Assembly: GCA_018609755.1 (NCBI GenBank)
Contig: JAHENZ010000200.1
Span: 1 to 38,821 of the forward strand
DNA: 38,821 bases
Source of the DNA: Salinivenus sp.
GTDB lineage: Bacteria; Bacteroidota; Rhodothermia; Rhodothermales; Salinibacteraceae
Direction: 5' to 3'
Shown: positions 1 to 7,374 of the stretch, in pieces
How positions within the stretch are numbered: position 1 is the first letter of the stretch
Layout of the letters: every line of letters starts with the position of its first letter
The notes under the pieces: generated by a model
Seen by the model: the letters and a program-made list of their open reading frames with translations, nothing else
What the model was told of the DNA's origin: nothing
The model's database searches: none
Translations under genes and position numbers: made by a program

Positions 1-1
1 A

Positions 2-133
2 ACGCCTACAGATGAACAGGTAGATCCGAACGAGCGTAGAGGCAGTGTCCATGTCGCCAAGGGCGGCCTGTCAGAGATGTTGGATGCATCTTCTTTCAAG
101 CCGCCTGCGGCGACGTGGTTTTTCAACCCCTGA
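2..133 (+). CDS. possible 3' end of an upstream gene
   Basis: This frame is open from the first bases of the window to a TGA at 131-133, giving 43 codons that run out of phase over the start of the Uma2 remnant. It contains segments such as VDPNERRG and HVAKGGLSEML. I do not recognise a family. It could be the tail of a gene beginning left of the window or a chance open frame in GC-rich DNA. Confidence 0.2.
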   Translation, partial: TPTDEQVDPNERRGSVHVAKGGLSEMLDASSFKPPAATWFFNP

Positions 134-579
134 TTGGCATTGGAAGTGAACATGCCGCCTGCGTCCGGCGCCTCTCTCGTTTCCTGATCAGGAATGCGGA
201 GCCGCAGGCACTGGTCAGTGCACAGAATCCGGTTCGGCTCAATGAGGCATCTGAACCGGAGCCGGACCTTGCGCTTCTGCGTCCTCGAGAGGACGATTAC
301 GCGTCGCGACATCCCCAGCCAGACGATGTATTCCTCGTCGTAGAGGTCGCCGATACGTCGCTTTCCTTCGACCGTGACGTCAAGCTGCCGCTTTACGCCG
401 CGGCCGGCATTCCGGAGGCCTGGATCGTTGATCTGGAGGCCGACGAGGTCCACGTGTATCGTGAGCCGGACGGGGAGCGCTACGCTACGCACGAAACCTG
501 CAGTCCCGGCGACGAGATTCGCATGACGGCCCACTCCGAGCTGGAGTCGATCCCCGTCGATCAGATTCTCGGAACGTAG
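115..579 (+). pseudogene. Uma2-family (DUF820) restriction-endonuclease-like protein, 5'-truncated
   Basis: The 154-residue frame carries the C-terminal three quarters of the Uma2 family: a GSEHAACVRRL segment, QNPVRL, EPEPDLALL, LVVEVADTSL and the AAGIPEAWIVDL block. Family members have a PD-(D/E)XK-like nuclease fold and are usually near 190 residues. The usual start, with a VEEY...ELIDGE region ahead of the GSEHA block, is absent. The frame is open upstream only to a stop at 37-39, and none of the three forward frames encodes the missing part. The only start available is a GTG at 115. I therefore read it as a truncated, probably inactive gene. Its TAG stop at 577-579 coincides with the first bases of a MITE-like element. 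Cellular role of Uma2 proteins is poorly known; they are multicopy in many genomes. Confidence 0.72.
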
Positions 580-749
580 TGGGCTAGCACAACTGAATTG
601 CCAGATATCGTCAACGGGGTAACGGGACCTCCTCCGCCTCCTGCAGCCTGCGATGGGGCCTAATCAGTTAGAAAGGCCCAAAAGGCTCAAGATTCGATTG
701 ACGACGATAAAGGGTCGCATTTGTTAGAGTAGTTGTGCAAGGTCAGTAG
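577..749. mobile_element. MITE-like element, copy 1 (173 bp, TAG ends)
   Basis: The left end reads TAGTGGGCTAGCACAACTGA and the right end AGTTGTGCAAGGTCAGTAG. The right end read backwards (CTACTGACCTTGCACAACT) matches the left end at most positions, so these are imperfect terminal inverted repeats of about 18 bp. The element is flanked or ended by TAG on both sides and has no coding capacity. A second element of the same 173-bp length and with the same asymmetric ends lies at 29200-29372. The TAG at its left end is also the stop codon of the truncated Uma2 gene. A 3-bp TAG duplication would suit mobilisation by an IS5-type transposase, but no such transposase is in the window. Confidence 0.6.
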
Positions 750-892
750 CCCCGTGCCGGACGCCGGAAGGGCGTGGGAAACGCCCCGGGTGACTACAGA
801 TGGGGCCCAGGCATGTCCGGCCTTCCCGCCCGTGTTTTTCGCACGTCAGTTTGTGTTCTCCACGCGATCCGGAGTAGCGGTCGGTCCTCCGG
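750..892. other. short intergenic stretch
   Basis: Between copy 1 of the MITE-like element and the convergent gene ending at 893 there is a short hairpin, GGGCGT/ACGCCC, at 770-786. It has no T-run. Nothing else was recognised. Confidence 0.4.
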
Positions 893-1264
893 TTAGAGGT
901 CCATCTCCCGCTTGTCCACGTACTCCTCCCCGTCGTCCGCCACGCGGAGCATTTTCCACGGCTTCTCGGGATCATTGAGGAAGCAGAGCACCTCCTTCTG
1001 CAGGGCGTCGTGGGCGTCGCGGGCGCAGGCCGATGCATTCTCCCACGGCGTCGTTGCCGCGTTGAACCAGAGGCTCGTGTAGGGGCCGTCCTCGACCCCC
1101 TCGGCAATCTGGACGGGGACCCGCGCGTCCTCGTACGTGCCCTCGACCGTCGTTATGATCGCATCGTTCACCGGCGTGAGGTCGTCGAGCACGTCGCCGA
1201 GCCAGGCGGTCGCCTCGTCCGTCGACAGGTCGCGCACGTAGATTTCGATGGTGTCGTGGGCCAT
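893..1264 (-). CDS. hypothetical protein, 123 aa
   Basis: No family was recognised. The product begins MAHDTIEIYVRDLS and is acidic, with alternating strand- and helix-like stretches, a central TSLWFNAATTPWENA segment and the tail DKREMDL. It has no signal peptide or membrane segment, so a small cytoplasmic protein is likely. The frame is open another 22 codons upstream to 1330, but that part is a Pro/Ser-rich string (PPPST...PFPSPP) typical of non-coding GC-rich sequence, so the ATG at 1264 is preferred. A strongly C-rich coding-strand tract (G-rich on the plus strand, about 1355-1442) separates it from the upstream co-directional membrane-protein gene. Confidence 0.6.
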   Translation of the reverse strand: MAHDTIEIYVRDLSTDEATAWLGDVLDDLTPVNDAIITTVEGTYEDARVPVQIAEGVEDGPYTSLWFNAATTPWENASACARDAHDALQKEVLCFLNDPEKPWKMLRVADDGEEYVDKREMDL

Positions 1265-1465
1265 GGCGGAAACGGTTGGTGGCGAGGGGAATGGAGAGAC
1301 CTCAACGGCTGTGGACGGTGGCGGTGCCATGAAGAGCGCATAGCGGAGCTGAGCGTGGGGGAGAGGGAGGGCGCAAGGGGGAGAGGGAGCGTGTGAGAAA
1401 GGGGTACGGGCAAAGGGAGGAGGGGAGAGGGGACCTGCCGACGAACACGATTGCTGCCGAGCAGG

Positions 1466-2989
1466 TTATCCTTCATTCCCGCGAAAAGCCTGGAAGCCCT
1501 CCAGCATCGCGTAGCGGTTGTACTCGTAGACTCGCGTGAGCCCTCGGAGCCACAAGGGCATGGCAAACAATGATAGAAGACCGAATCCAGCAATTCCTCC
1601 AAACTGGAGGATGAGACGGTCGAATAAGAACAGAGGCAGAAAGGGAATGCCGAAAAGGGGAATCATGATGGCCGTACGCTCGGCCGAAAAATTCGTCTGA
1701 CCGAACGAGAGCTCATCAATTGCGAGGGCCTTTCGGTTGAACGTCGCCCCGGCGATCACGGCGGGGGCGACGACTCCGGCGTTGTACAGAAAGAAAGAGG
1801 TATGGACGATTACGAATGGGCTTTGCCGTATGAGGAGGAACGGAAGCGGAATGAGAAAACAGGCCAGTGTGCCCGCCTCCAGAAAGAGAAGCTTACCCGT
1901 CACGCGAGTACGGGAGGATATGGGACGAGCCATCGTCGCTTCGAAGCAGTGCCCCTCCCATCCGAACAAATTTTGACCGTAGTAGATGGCGGCGCCGCCG
2001 GTTGCGAAGAGGCCCGGAAACAGCGTGAGGTTAAGCAACTGCAATCCCGATATCTCTCGGAGGTCCGCCTGCTTCATCGGAAAGAAGGCGAAGGCGATGA
2101 CCGTGATGAGGAAAATGGAGGTCGTGAAAAGGGCCATGCGTGTCTGAGGATTGCGCCACAAGAGTCGTCCCTCCAGCACCGCCTCCCGCCAGGCAGGTCC
2201 CCGTCGCGCTAGTCGGGAAAGCCACACGCTTGGCCCGCCCGACGCGGCACGGGGTTGAGAGCGATCGACGACCATCATCCGCCGCAGCCACCGGGCGTAC
2301 CCCCCCACGAGGCCCACGAGCCCGATCATAGCAACTGTTGCGGGAAGAATCTGCCCTCGAACCACCCCCCCGAAGAGCCATCCCGATACGTCCAGGAGGG
2401 AGACGAGGCCCGCCCCCACGTCGACGGCTTCGAGGGCCGTCGCCGCTACGAGCAGGCCGACGAGTCCCAACGCGACGAACGGACGACCGGACACGGCTCG
2501 CCGGAGCATCGGCACCGCGTAGGTGACTGCCACCAGTACGCCGAGGCCCGCCAGCCCGAACCGAAAGGCCGCGAGGCCTCCTCCGCTCATGGCCCTCTCT
2601 ACACAGACCGCTCCTACGAACGTTAGCGGCACTGCATTCCACAGGCTGAACAGCGTGAAGACCGAAAGCAGGCTCACCAGGACGGAGCGGTGGACGGGAA
2701 GCACCTGGTACGGCCGCGGGTCTACGCCGAGGCCCGACGCTATCACCAGGCGGATGGCGGCGTAGCCCAGTCCAAACGGCAACAGTCCCTTGGCCGCCAC
2801 GAGGAGCGGATCGGCGGTGGGGGCGACCTCCCGGACAAGGTCGTCGAAGAAGACGCCGGCCAGCACCAGAGATCCACCGAAATACAGCGCTATGAACGCT
2901 ATGATGAGCAGCGAGGCGAGGCGGCGGCCCCGAAACGGCACGCACCAGTAGGCCCGCGGGCGGTGATGCAGAAGCGACCAGACGGACAC
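1466..2989 (-). CDS. DUF5687 family membrane protein (ABC-2-like permease)
   Basis: This is a 507-residue polytopic membrane protein with roughly 11-12 hydrophobic segments and a charged loop near residues 240-275. The N-terminus (LLHHRPRAYWCVPFRGRRLASLLIIAFIALYFGG in character: basic and aromatic, followed by a first long TM) and the ending YNRYAMLEGF match the Bacteroidota DUF5687 family as I know it. Those proteins look like ABC-type permease subunits and are often encoded beside an ATP-binding subunit. No ATPase gene is adjacent here: the neighbours are a 4-TM protein upstream and a small hypothetical downstream. The substrate is unknown. The frame and length are intact. Confidence 0.7.
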   Translation of the reverse strand: MSVWSLLHHRPRAYWCVPFRGRRLASLLIIAFIALYFGGSLVLAGVFFDDLVREVAPTADPLLVAAKGLLPFGLGYAAIRLVIASGLGVDPRPYQVLPVHRSVLVSLLSVFTLFSLWNAVPLTFVGAVCVERAMSGGGLAAFRFGLAGLGVLVAVTYAVPMLRRAVSGRPFVALGLVGLLVAATALEAVDVGAGLVSLLDVSGWLFGGVVRGQILPATVAMIGLVGLVGGYARWLRRMMVVDRSQPRAASGGPSVWLSRLARRGPAWREAVLEGRLLWRNPQTRMALFTTSIFLITVIAFAFFPMKQADLREISGLQLLNLTLFPGLFATGGAAIYYGQNLFGWEGHCFEATMARPISSRTRVTGKLLFLEAGTLACFLIPLPFLLIRQSPFVIVHTSFFLYNAGVVAPAVIAGATFNRKALAIDELSFGQTNFSAERTAIMIPLFGIPFLPLFLFDRLILQFGGIAGFGLLSLFAMPLWLRGLTRVYEYNRYAMLEGFQAFRGNEG

Positions 2990-3060
2990 GGTGGTACAGA
3001 GATGGGAGCAACGAGAATACTAATCGTTCAGACCGGGACCCATAACCGTCCCGTTTTCGC

Positions 3061-3486
3061 CTACGTCGTCGCGGAAGGTTTATCCGCCTTCCGTCCAGAA
3101 GCCCCGACCACCGCGAGAACAAAGCCGAATAGAAGGTACACGGCGAGCCACAGAGGCCAATTCGCGAGAAACGAGCCCAGCTCCCCGATGCTCATGATCA
3201 GTCCCATCCCGAAAAACCCGGCGGCGATGAGAAGTGCTGTCAGCGTCACCCGTAACTGCTCGGGCGAGACGGATTGAAGAAGACGCTGGACACCCGGGGT
3301 GATCCACGAAATCAGCCCGAGCCAGAGTCCGAGCAAAGCGGCTTCGAGGACCTTCTCCCACTCGAATGGGTCTTGGGAAAACATCCCGAACAGGACGTGA
3401 AGACCGGCGAGCCCGACGAAAAGCGTTAGGGCGGTCCACAGCGCATCCCGCCAGTCTGAGGAACGGGCGAAACCTGTTGCCTGCAT
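3061..3486 (-). CDS. small integral membrane protein, 141 aa, four TM segments
   Basis: No named family was recognised. Four hydrophobic segments are visible, at about residues 15-35, 47-67, 80-100 and 105-128. A short amphipathic loop (QRLLQSVSPEQLR) lies between the second and third, and the tail is basic (GRKADKPSATT). The ATG at 3484-3486 lies about 140 bp from the divergent M32 carboxypeptidase start. It is co-directional with the DUF5687 permease, about 70 bp ahead of it, so the two may be co-transcribed. A role with that permease is a guess from position only. Confidence 0.6.
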   Translation of the reverse strand: MQATGFARSSDWRDALWTALTLFVGLAGLHVLFGMFSQDPFEWEKVLEAALLGLWLGLISWITPGVQRLLQSVSPEQLRVTLTALLIAAGFFGMGLIMSIGELGSFLANWPLWLAVYLLFGFVLAVVGASGRKADKPSATT

Positions 3487-3629
3487 GGCGACGCTGAGGT
3501 TATGTGTACGGTGTTGATGGATCCGAAAAGGTAAAATTTAGATAGACTCCAATGTTTCGGTTGGACGGCACTCGATCGTCTTCCTCTCGTTTGCACTCGC
3601 TGATGTCTGTTCACCCAATACCAACTTGC

Positions 3630-5150
3630 ATGTCTGATTCTGTAGACTCTCTCCGCGACCACCTCGCCCCCATCAACGACCTGGAGTCCGCCGCCGCGGT
3701 GCTGGCGTGGGATCAGGAGACGTTCATGCCCGACGGCGGGGCGGAGGCGCGGGCCCGGCAGCTGTCCACCCTCCAGTCGATGGCGCACGAGCAGTTCGTG
3801 GCGGATGAGACCGGCGAGCTCCTCGACCGGGCCGAGGAGGCCACCAAGCAGGCCGACCCGCTCGACGACGGCGCGAGCCTCGTGCGCGTGACCCGCCGCG
3901 ACTACGAGCGCGCTCGCCGCGTGCCCTCGTCCCTCGTGGCGGAGCTGTCGAAGGCCACTTCGGAGGCCAAGCAGGCCTGGAAGAAGGGACGGGAGGAAGA
4001 CGACTTCTCGATTTTTGCTCCGCACCTGGAAACGCTCGTGGATCTCTCCGTGGAGAAGGCGGAGGCCATCGGGTACGACGATGAGCCGTACGACGCCCTC
4101 CTGGAAGAATTCGAGCCGGGCCTGTCGACCGCTGAGGTGACCGACACCTTTGAAACCTTGCGTGAGGACCTGGTGCCGCTGGTCGATGCGATTGCCGACC
4201 GCCCGCAGCTCGACGACGATCTGCTGCACCGCTCCTACCCGCAGGACAAACAGAAGCAGTTCGGCGAGCGAGTGCTTGCGGACCTGGGCTACGACTTCGA
4301 CCGTGGGCGGCAAGACGTGTCGGCCCATCCCTTTACCACGTCCTTTTCCGTCGACGACGTGCGCATCACCACGCGCTACGACGAGGAGTATCTGCCGTCG
4401 GCCTTCTTCTCGATGATCCATGAGGGCGGCCACGCGCTGTACGAGCAGGGCATCGATCCGGCGCTCGACCGTACGCCGCTGGCCGACGGGGCCTCGCTGG
4501 GCGTGCACGAGTCGCAGGCGCGCCTGTGGGAGAACCACGTCGGACGGGGGCGGCCCTTTTGGACGCACTACTTTCCGCAGCTGAAGGACGCATTTCCGGA
4601 CGCCCTCGGCGACGCCGACCTCGACTCGTTCTACCGGGCCATCAATCGCGTCGAGCCATCGCTCATCCGCGTAGAGGCCGACGAGGTGACGTACAATCTA
4701 CACGTCATGCTTCGCTTCGAGCTGGAGCGGGGCCTCATCTCCGGAGAGGTGGACGTAAATGAGCTTCCGGCACGCTGGAACGCGGCAATGGACGACTACC
4801 TCGGCGTCGTGCCCGACACCGATGCGAACGGCGTGTTGCAGGACGTGCACTGGTCGATGGGCTCGTTCGGGTACTTTCCTACCTACACGCTCGGCACCCT
4901 CACCGCGGCGCAGCTCATGGAGGCGGCCGAGCACGACCTGTCCAATCTCCATCGGCGGCTGGCGGAGGGCGAATTCGGGCCGCTCCTCGACTGGCTTCGC
5001 ACCCACGTGCATCAGCACGGCCGCAAGCTGACGGCCCCGCAGCTTCTGGATCGCATCACCGGAAACGAACTCTCTGCCGAGGCCTGGCTCCGATACGCCC
5101 GCGAGAAATTTGGGGCACTGTACGACCTTTCGCAGTCCCCGTCTGAATGA
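3630..5150 (+). CDS. M32 family metallocarboxypeptidase
   Basis: The product is a zinc-dependent carboxypeptidase that removes C-terminal residues from peptides, probably in the cytosol. The 506-residue length is normal for family M32. The zinc site HEGGH is at about residues 264-268 (HEXXH), and the downstream HESQARLWEN, at about 293, supplies the third ligand Glu. Other family blocks are also present: LAWDQETFMPDGG near the start, HPFTTSF, DVRITTRYDE, and IRVEADEVTYNLH. The ATG at 3630 is chosen because the family begins shortly before the LAWDQ block. The in-frame starts at 3552 and 3603 would add a Ser/Arg-rich leader unlike the family. It converges with the ABM-domain gene. Confidence 0.95.
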   Translation: MSDSVDSLRDHLAPINDLESAAAVLAWDQETFMPDGGAEARARQLSTLQSMAHEQFVADETGELLDRAEEATKQADPLDDGASLVRVTRRDYERARRVPSSLVAELSKATSEAKQAWKKGREEDDFSIFAPHLETLVDLSVEKAEAIGYDDEPYDALLEEFEPGLSTAEVTDTFETLREDLVPLVDAIADRPQLDDDLLHRSYPQDKQKQFGERVLADLGYDFDRGRQDVSAHPFTTSFSVDDVRITTRYDEEYLPSAFFSMIHEGGHALYEQGIDPALDRTPLADGASLGVHESQARLWENHVGRGRPFWTHYFPQLKDAFPDALGDADLDSFYRAINRVEPSLIRVEADEVTYNLHVMLRFELERGLISGEVDVNELPARWNAAMDDYLGVVPDTDANGVLQDVHWSMGSFGYFPTYTLGTLTAAQLMEAAEHDLSNLHRRLAEGEFGPLLDWLRTHVHQHGRKLTAPQLLDRITGNELSAEAWLRYAREKFGALYDLSQSPSE

Positions 5151-5193
5151 GCGACGTTTCGCCGGGACGCGGCTCTGACTACGAGGACATTCG

Positions 5194-5526
5194 TCAATTG
5201 GAGGCCTCAGCGGACATCGCCTGCTCAATTGCGTCGGTCGAGCGGGCGAGGGTGTAGCTGTGGGCCTCGGGGCGATCGGCGAAGAGGGGCTTGACGGAGG
5301 CCCACGTGTCGCGAAATAATCCACTGCCTCGGTAGCGCTCTAGGGCGTCGGCACTGTCCCAGTGGCTGTAGGTGGTGCAGACGGTCGGGACATCTGCGTC
5401 CTGCCAGAGCGCCAGATGCCGGCACCCCGGAAACTGCCGGATCTGCGGCGCCACCTTGTCGAACTGGGTGAGGAACGATTCCACCGTGTCCTCGGCGAAG
5501 GTCATGCGCACGATCCGAATCAGCAT
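5194..5526 (-). CDS. antibiotic biosynthesis monooxygenase (ABM)-domain protein
   Basis: A 110-residue protein with the dimeric alpha/beta-barrel (ABM) pattern: an initial strand MLIRIVRMTF, helix VESFLTQFDKVAPQIRQFPGCRHLALWQD, strand VCTTYSHWDSADALERYR, and an ending helix and strand. ABM-fold proteins range from small monooxygenases and haem-degrading enzymes to proteins of unknown function. Nothing here points to a substrate, and the gene is not in a biosynthetic cluster. The ATG at 5526 gives a start right at the first strand; an upstream in-frame start at 5541 would add MLPPS. It ends 44 bp from the convergent M32 gene. Confidence 0.8.
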   Translation of the reverse strand: MLIRIVRMTFAEDTVESFLTQFDKVAPQIRQFPGCRHLALWQDADVPTVCTTYSHWDSADALERYRGSGLFRDTWASVKPLFADRPEAHSYTLARSTDAIEQAMSAEASN

Positions 5527-5668
5527 AGAGGGAGGAAGCAATAAAAAGTGGACGACGGGGACTCACACTCATGCAGCCCCAATCGGTTCGGAGCGACCCC
5601 GGAGCCCCGAATGGGATGGCTGAAAAGTGTCCTTGTGCGTTCAACGTTGCATCAAGAGAAATCGGCGC

Positions 5669-7087
5669 TCACGAGCGAAGGAGATGCTGGCCGATTTGGC
5701 AGTCGAGGCACCCGCCCTCGGTGCAGTACTCTCGGTAGAGCTGGTGGAGTCCTTGGGCTTCGAACGCCGATTCTGCCCGTGTGCCGAGATCCTGAAAGCG
5801 GCGTACCACCTTGTCGCGAGAGGCGGAGAGGGTTTGCAGGACGTCAAGTGCCGCTTCGGCCTGTTCGGCATCGTCGCGGTGCTCAGCGTCGAGCAGGAGG
5901 GTCGGGACGACCGCGTTAATGAGGAGCGTGTCGCGACGGGAGGGGCCGAGGCTTGGGTCGTGGTCGGAGGCCCTTTTCTTGAGGTGGTAGTGGGTGCGCC
6001 AAAAGGAAGGCGGAGTGGCGGCAAGCGCCTCCCGAAGATCGGTCACAGGATCGTCGGCGGTGAGGGCCGTACGGAGGGTTGGCAGCGGGTCGGAGGCGAG
6101 AATGGCGTTCTCGTCGTACCAGGCGGCAGCTTGCGCGAGGCGCAGCGGCGGAAAATTGTTGGGGCGCAAACGGAAGAAGGTCCAACTCGTCGATTCCATT
6201 GCGGGAATGTCGAGGTGCACCTGCAGACGGCGGAAGCGGTCGCGTAGATTCATCGCGTAGTCGGCGGTTTCCCGGTCCGATTCGAGCAGATCTTCGGGTT
6301 CCGGGAGAAGACCTGCCACGCCGAGATGGAGAGCCTCCCGGTTGCGCGGGTCCGGCACAGAGCGTACGGTCTCGGGCGGGAGACGGCGGGCGAGAGTGGT
6401 CATGGGCTCATCGTTTTTCGAGTAGCCAAGGCCCGCGTACAGCCGTTCCTGCAGGCGCTCCTCCAAGTCGGCGTCGGGAGCTGTTGCCAGCCGGTCCCGC
6501 TTATCGGTCAGGCGTTCGCGGGCGAGCGTTGCGATCCAGGTTCGCTTTTTCTGTTCCGGCACCTCGTCCCACCGCGACGCACAGGGCAGCGTGTCCTCGT
6601 CGGGCCGGGTGTGGTAGGCGTGCAGCAGCTCGCGCAGGGGGGCGTCGAGGCGGGGGTAGAGGACGATCTCGGGTACCGTTGACTCGTCGGCCCGAAGGAG
6701 GCCGCCGGTCCACACGTCCGCGTGGAGAGTGACGTGGAGCACGACGCTCTCGTACCGCGGATCGGTGTGGTGATCGTGCTCAAACCAGCCGCCGGACGCG
6801 GTGTGGATTTCCACGTGGCCCCGCCAGTCCATCGAGCCGATGCGGACGTGGGCATTTTGGAAGTCGGGGCCGGCGTCTGTGTTTGGACGGCCGGGGTCGA
6901 GAATGCGCACCGGCTCATCGTCCGTCGTGCTGAGGTCCTCGGTGTCGAAGCGCTGATGCTTCCAGAGGTCGTGGACGAGGGCCTCGGGCACTTGTACGTC
7001 GGGGCGTGGCTCCTGCAGCGAGACGGCCACGGGACGATCGTCAGTCTCGTAGTGGTCGTGGGGGACAGAGGACGAAGAGGAAGACAT
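5669..7087 (-). CDS. DUF2851 family protein
   Basis: The 472-residue protein matches the Bacteroidota DUF2851 family in layout. Near the N-terminus it has EALVHDLWKHQRFD and then GRPNTDAGPDFQNAHVRIG. These are followed by WRGHVEIH and HHTDPRYESVVLHVTLH, with a C-terminal cysteine motif EGGCLDCQIGQHLL. The N-terminal half, with conserved D-x-G-P-D-F and H-V-E-I-H elements, is reminiscent of nuclease-like folds, but the function is unknown. It has no signal peptide. The gene is transcribed divergently from the prim-pol-like ATPase gene across about 290 bp. Confidence 0.8.
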   Translation of the reverse strand: MSSSSSSVPHDHYETDDRPVAVSLQEPRPDVQVPEALVHDLWKHQRFDTEDLSTTDDEPVRILDPGRPNTDAGPDFQNAHVRIGSMDWRGHVEIHTASGGWFEHDHHTDPRYESVVLHVTLHADVWTGGLLRADESTVPEIVLYPRLDAPLRELLHAYHTRPDEDTLPCASRWDEVPEQKKRTWIATLARERLTDKRDRLATAPDADLEERLQERLYAGLGYSKNDEPMTTLARRLPPETVRSVPDPRNREALHLGVAGLLPEPEDLLESDRETADYAMNLRDRFRRLQVHLDIPAMESTSWTFFRLRPNNFPPLRLAQAAAWYDENAILASDPLPTLRTALTADDPVTDLREALAATPPSFWRTHYHLKKRASDHDPSLGPSRRDTLLINAVVPTLLLDAEHRDDAEQAEAALDVLQTLSASRDKVVRRFQDLGTRAESAFEAQGLHQLYREYCTEGGCLDCQIGQHLLRS

Positions 7088-7314
7088 GGCGGAAGCGACG
7101 TCGGTAGACGAGCTGCGGTCTACCGAATAGACACCTTCGCGCCTGCAAATCTAACGGCGGTGACGCCGCTCGTCGCTGATCGGGGACCAGCGGCCTTGCT
7201 GATGGAGAGGGGATTACAAAGATGGGCGTCGAGGTTACCCTTCTATTATGACATGTCCCGCACGTATTGACGAGAATCGACGGAGGGGATATACTTTCTT
7301 TTCCATTTATCACA

Positions 7315-7343
7315 AGGCGGTAACAACGGTCGTCTCACCGCCT
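7315..7343. promoter_or_regulatory. inverted repeat upstream of the ATPase gene
   Basis: AGGCGGT (7315-7321) and ACCGCCT (7337-7343) form a 7-bp inverted repeat with a 15-nt centre, 31 bp before the ATG of the prim-pol-like ATPase gene. It could be an operator or a leader hairpin. No known regulator site was recognised, and the remainder of the 7088-7374 divergent intergenic region shows nothing else I can name. Confidence 0.25.
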
Positions 7344-7374
7344 CGAAGTGTTTGACTTAGCAGCTCTCATTTTT

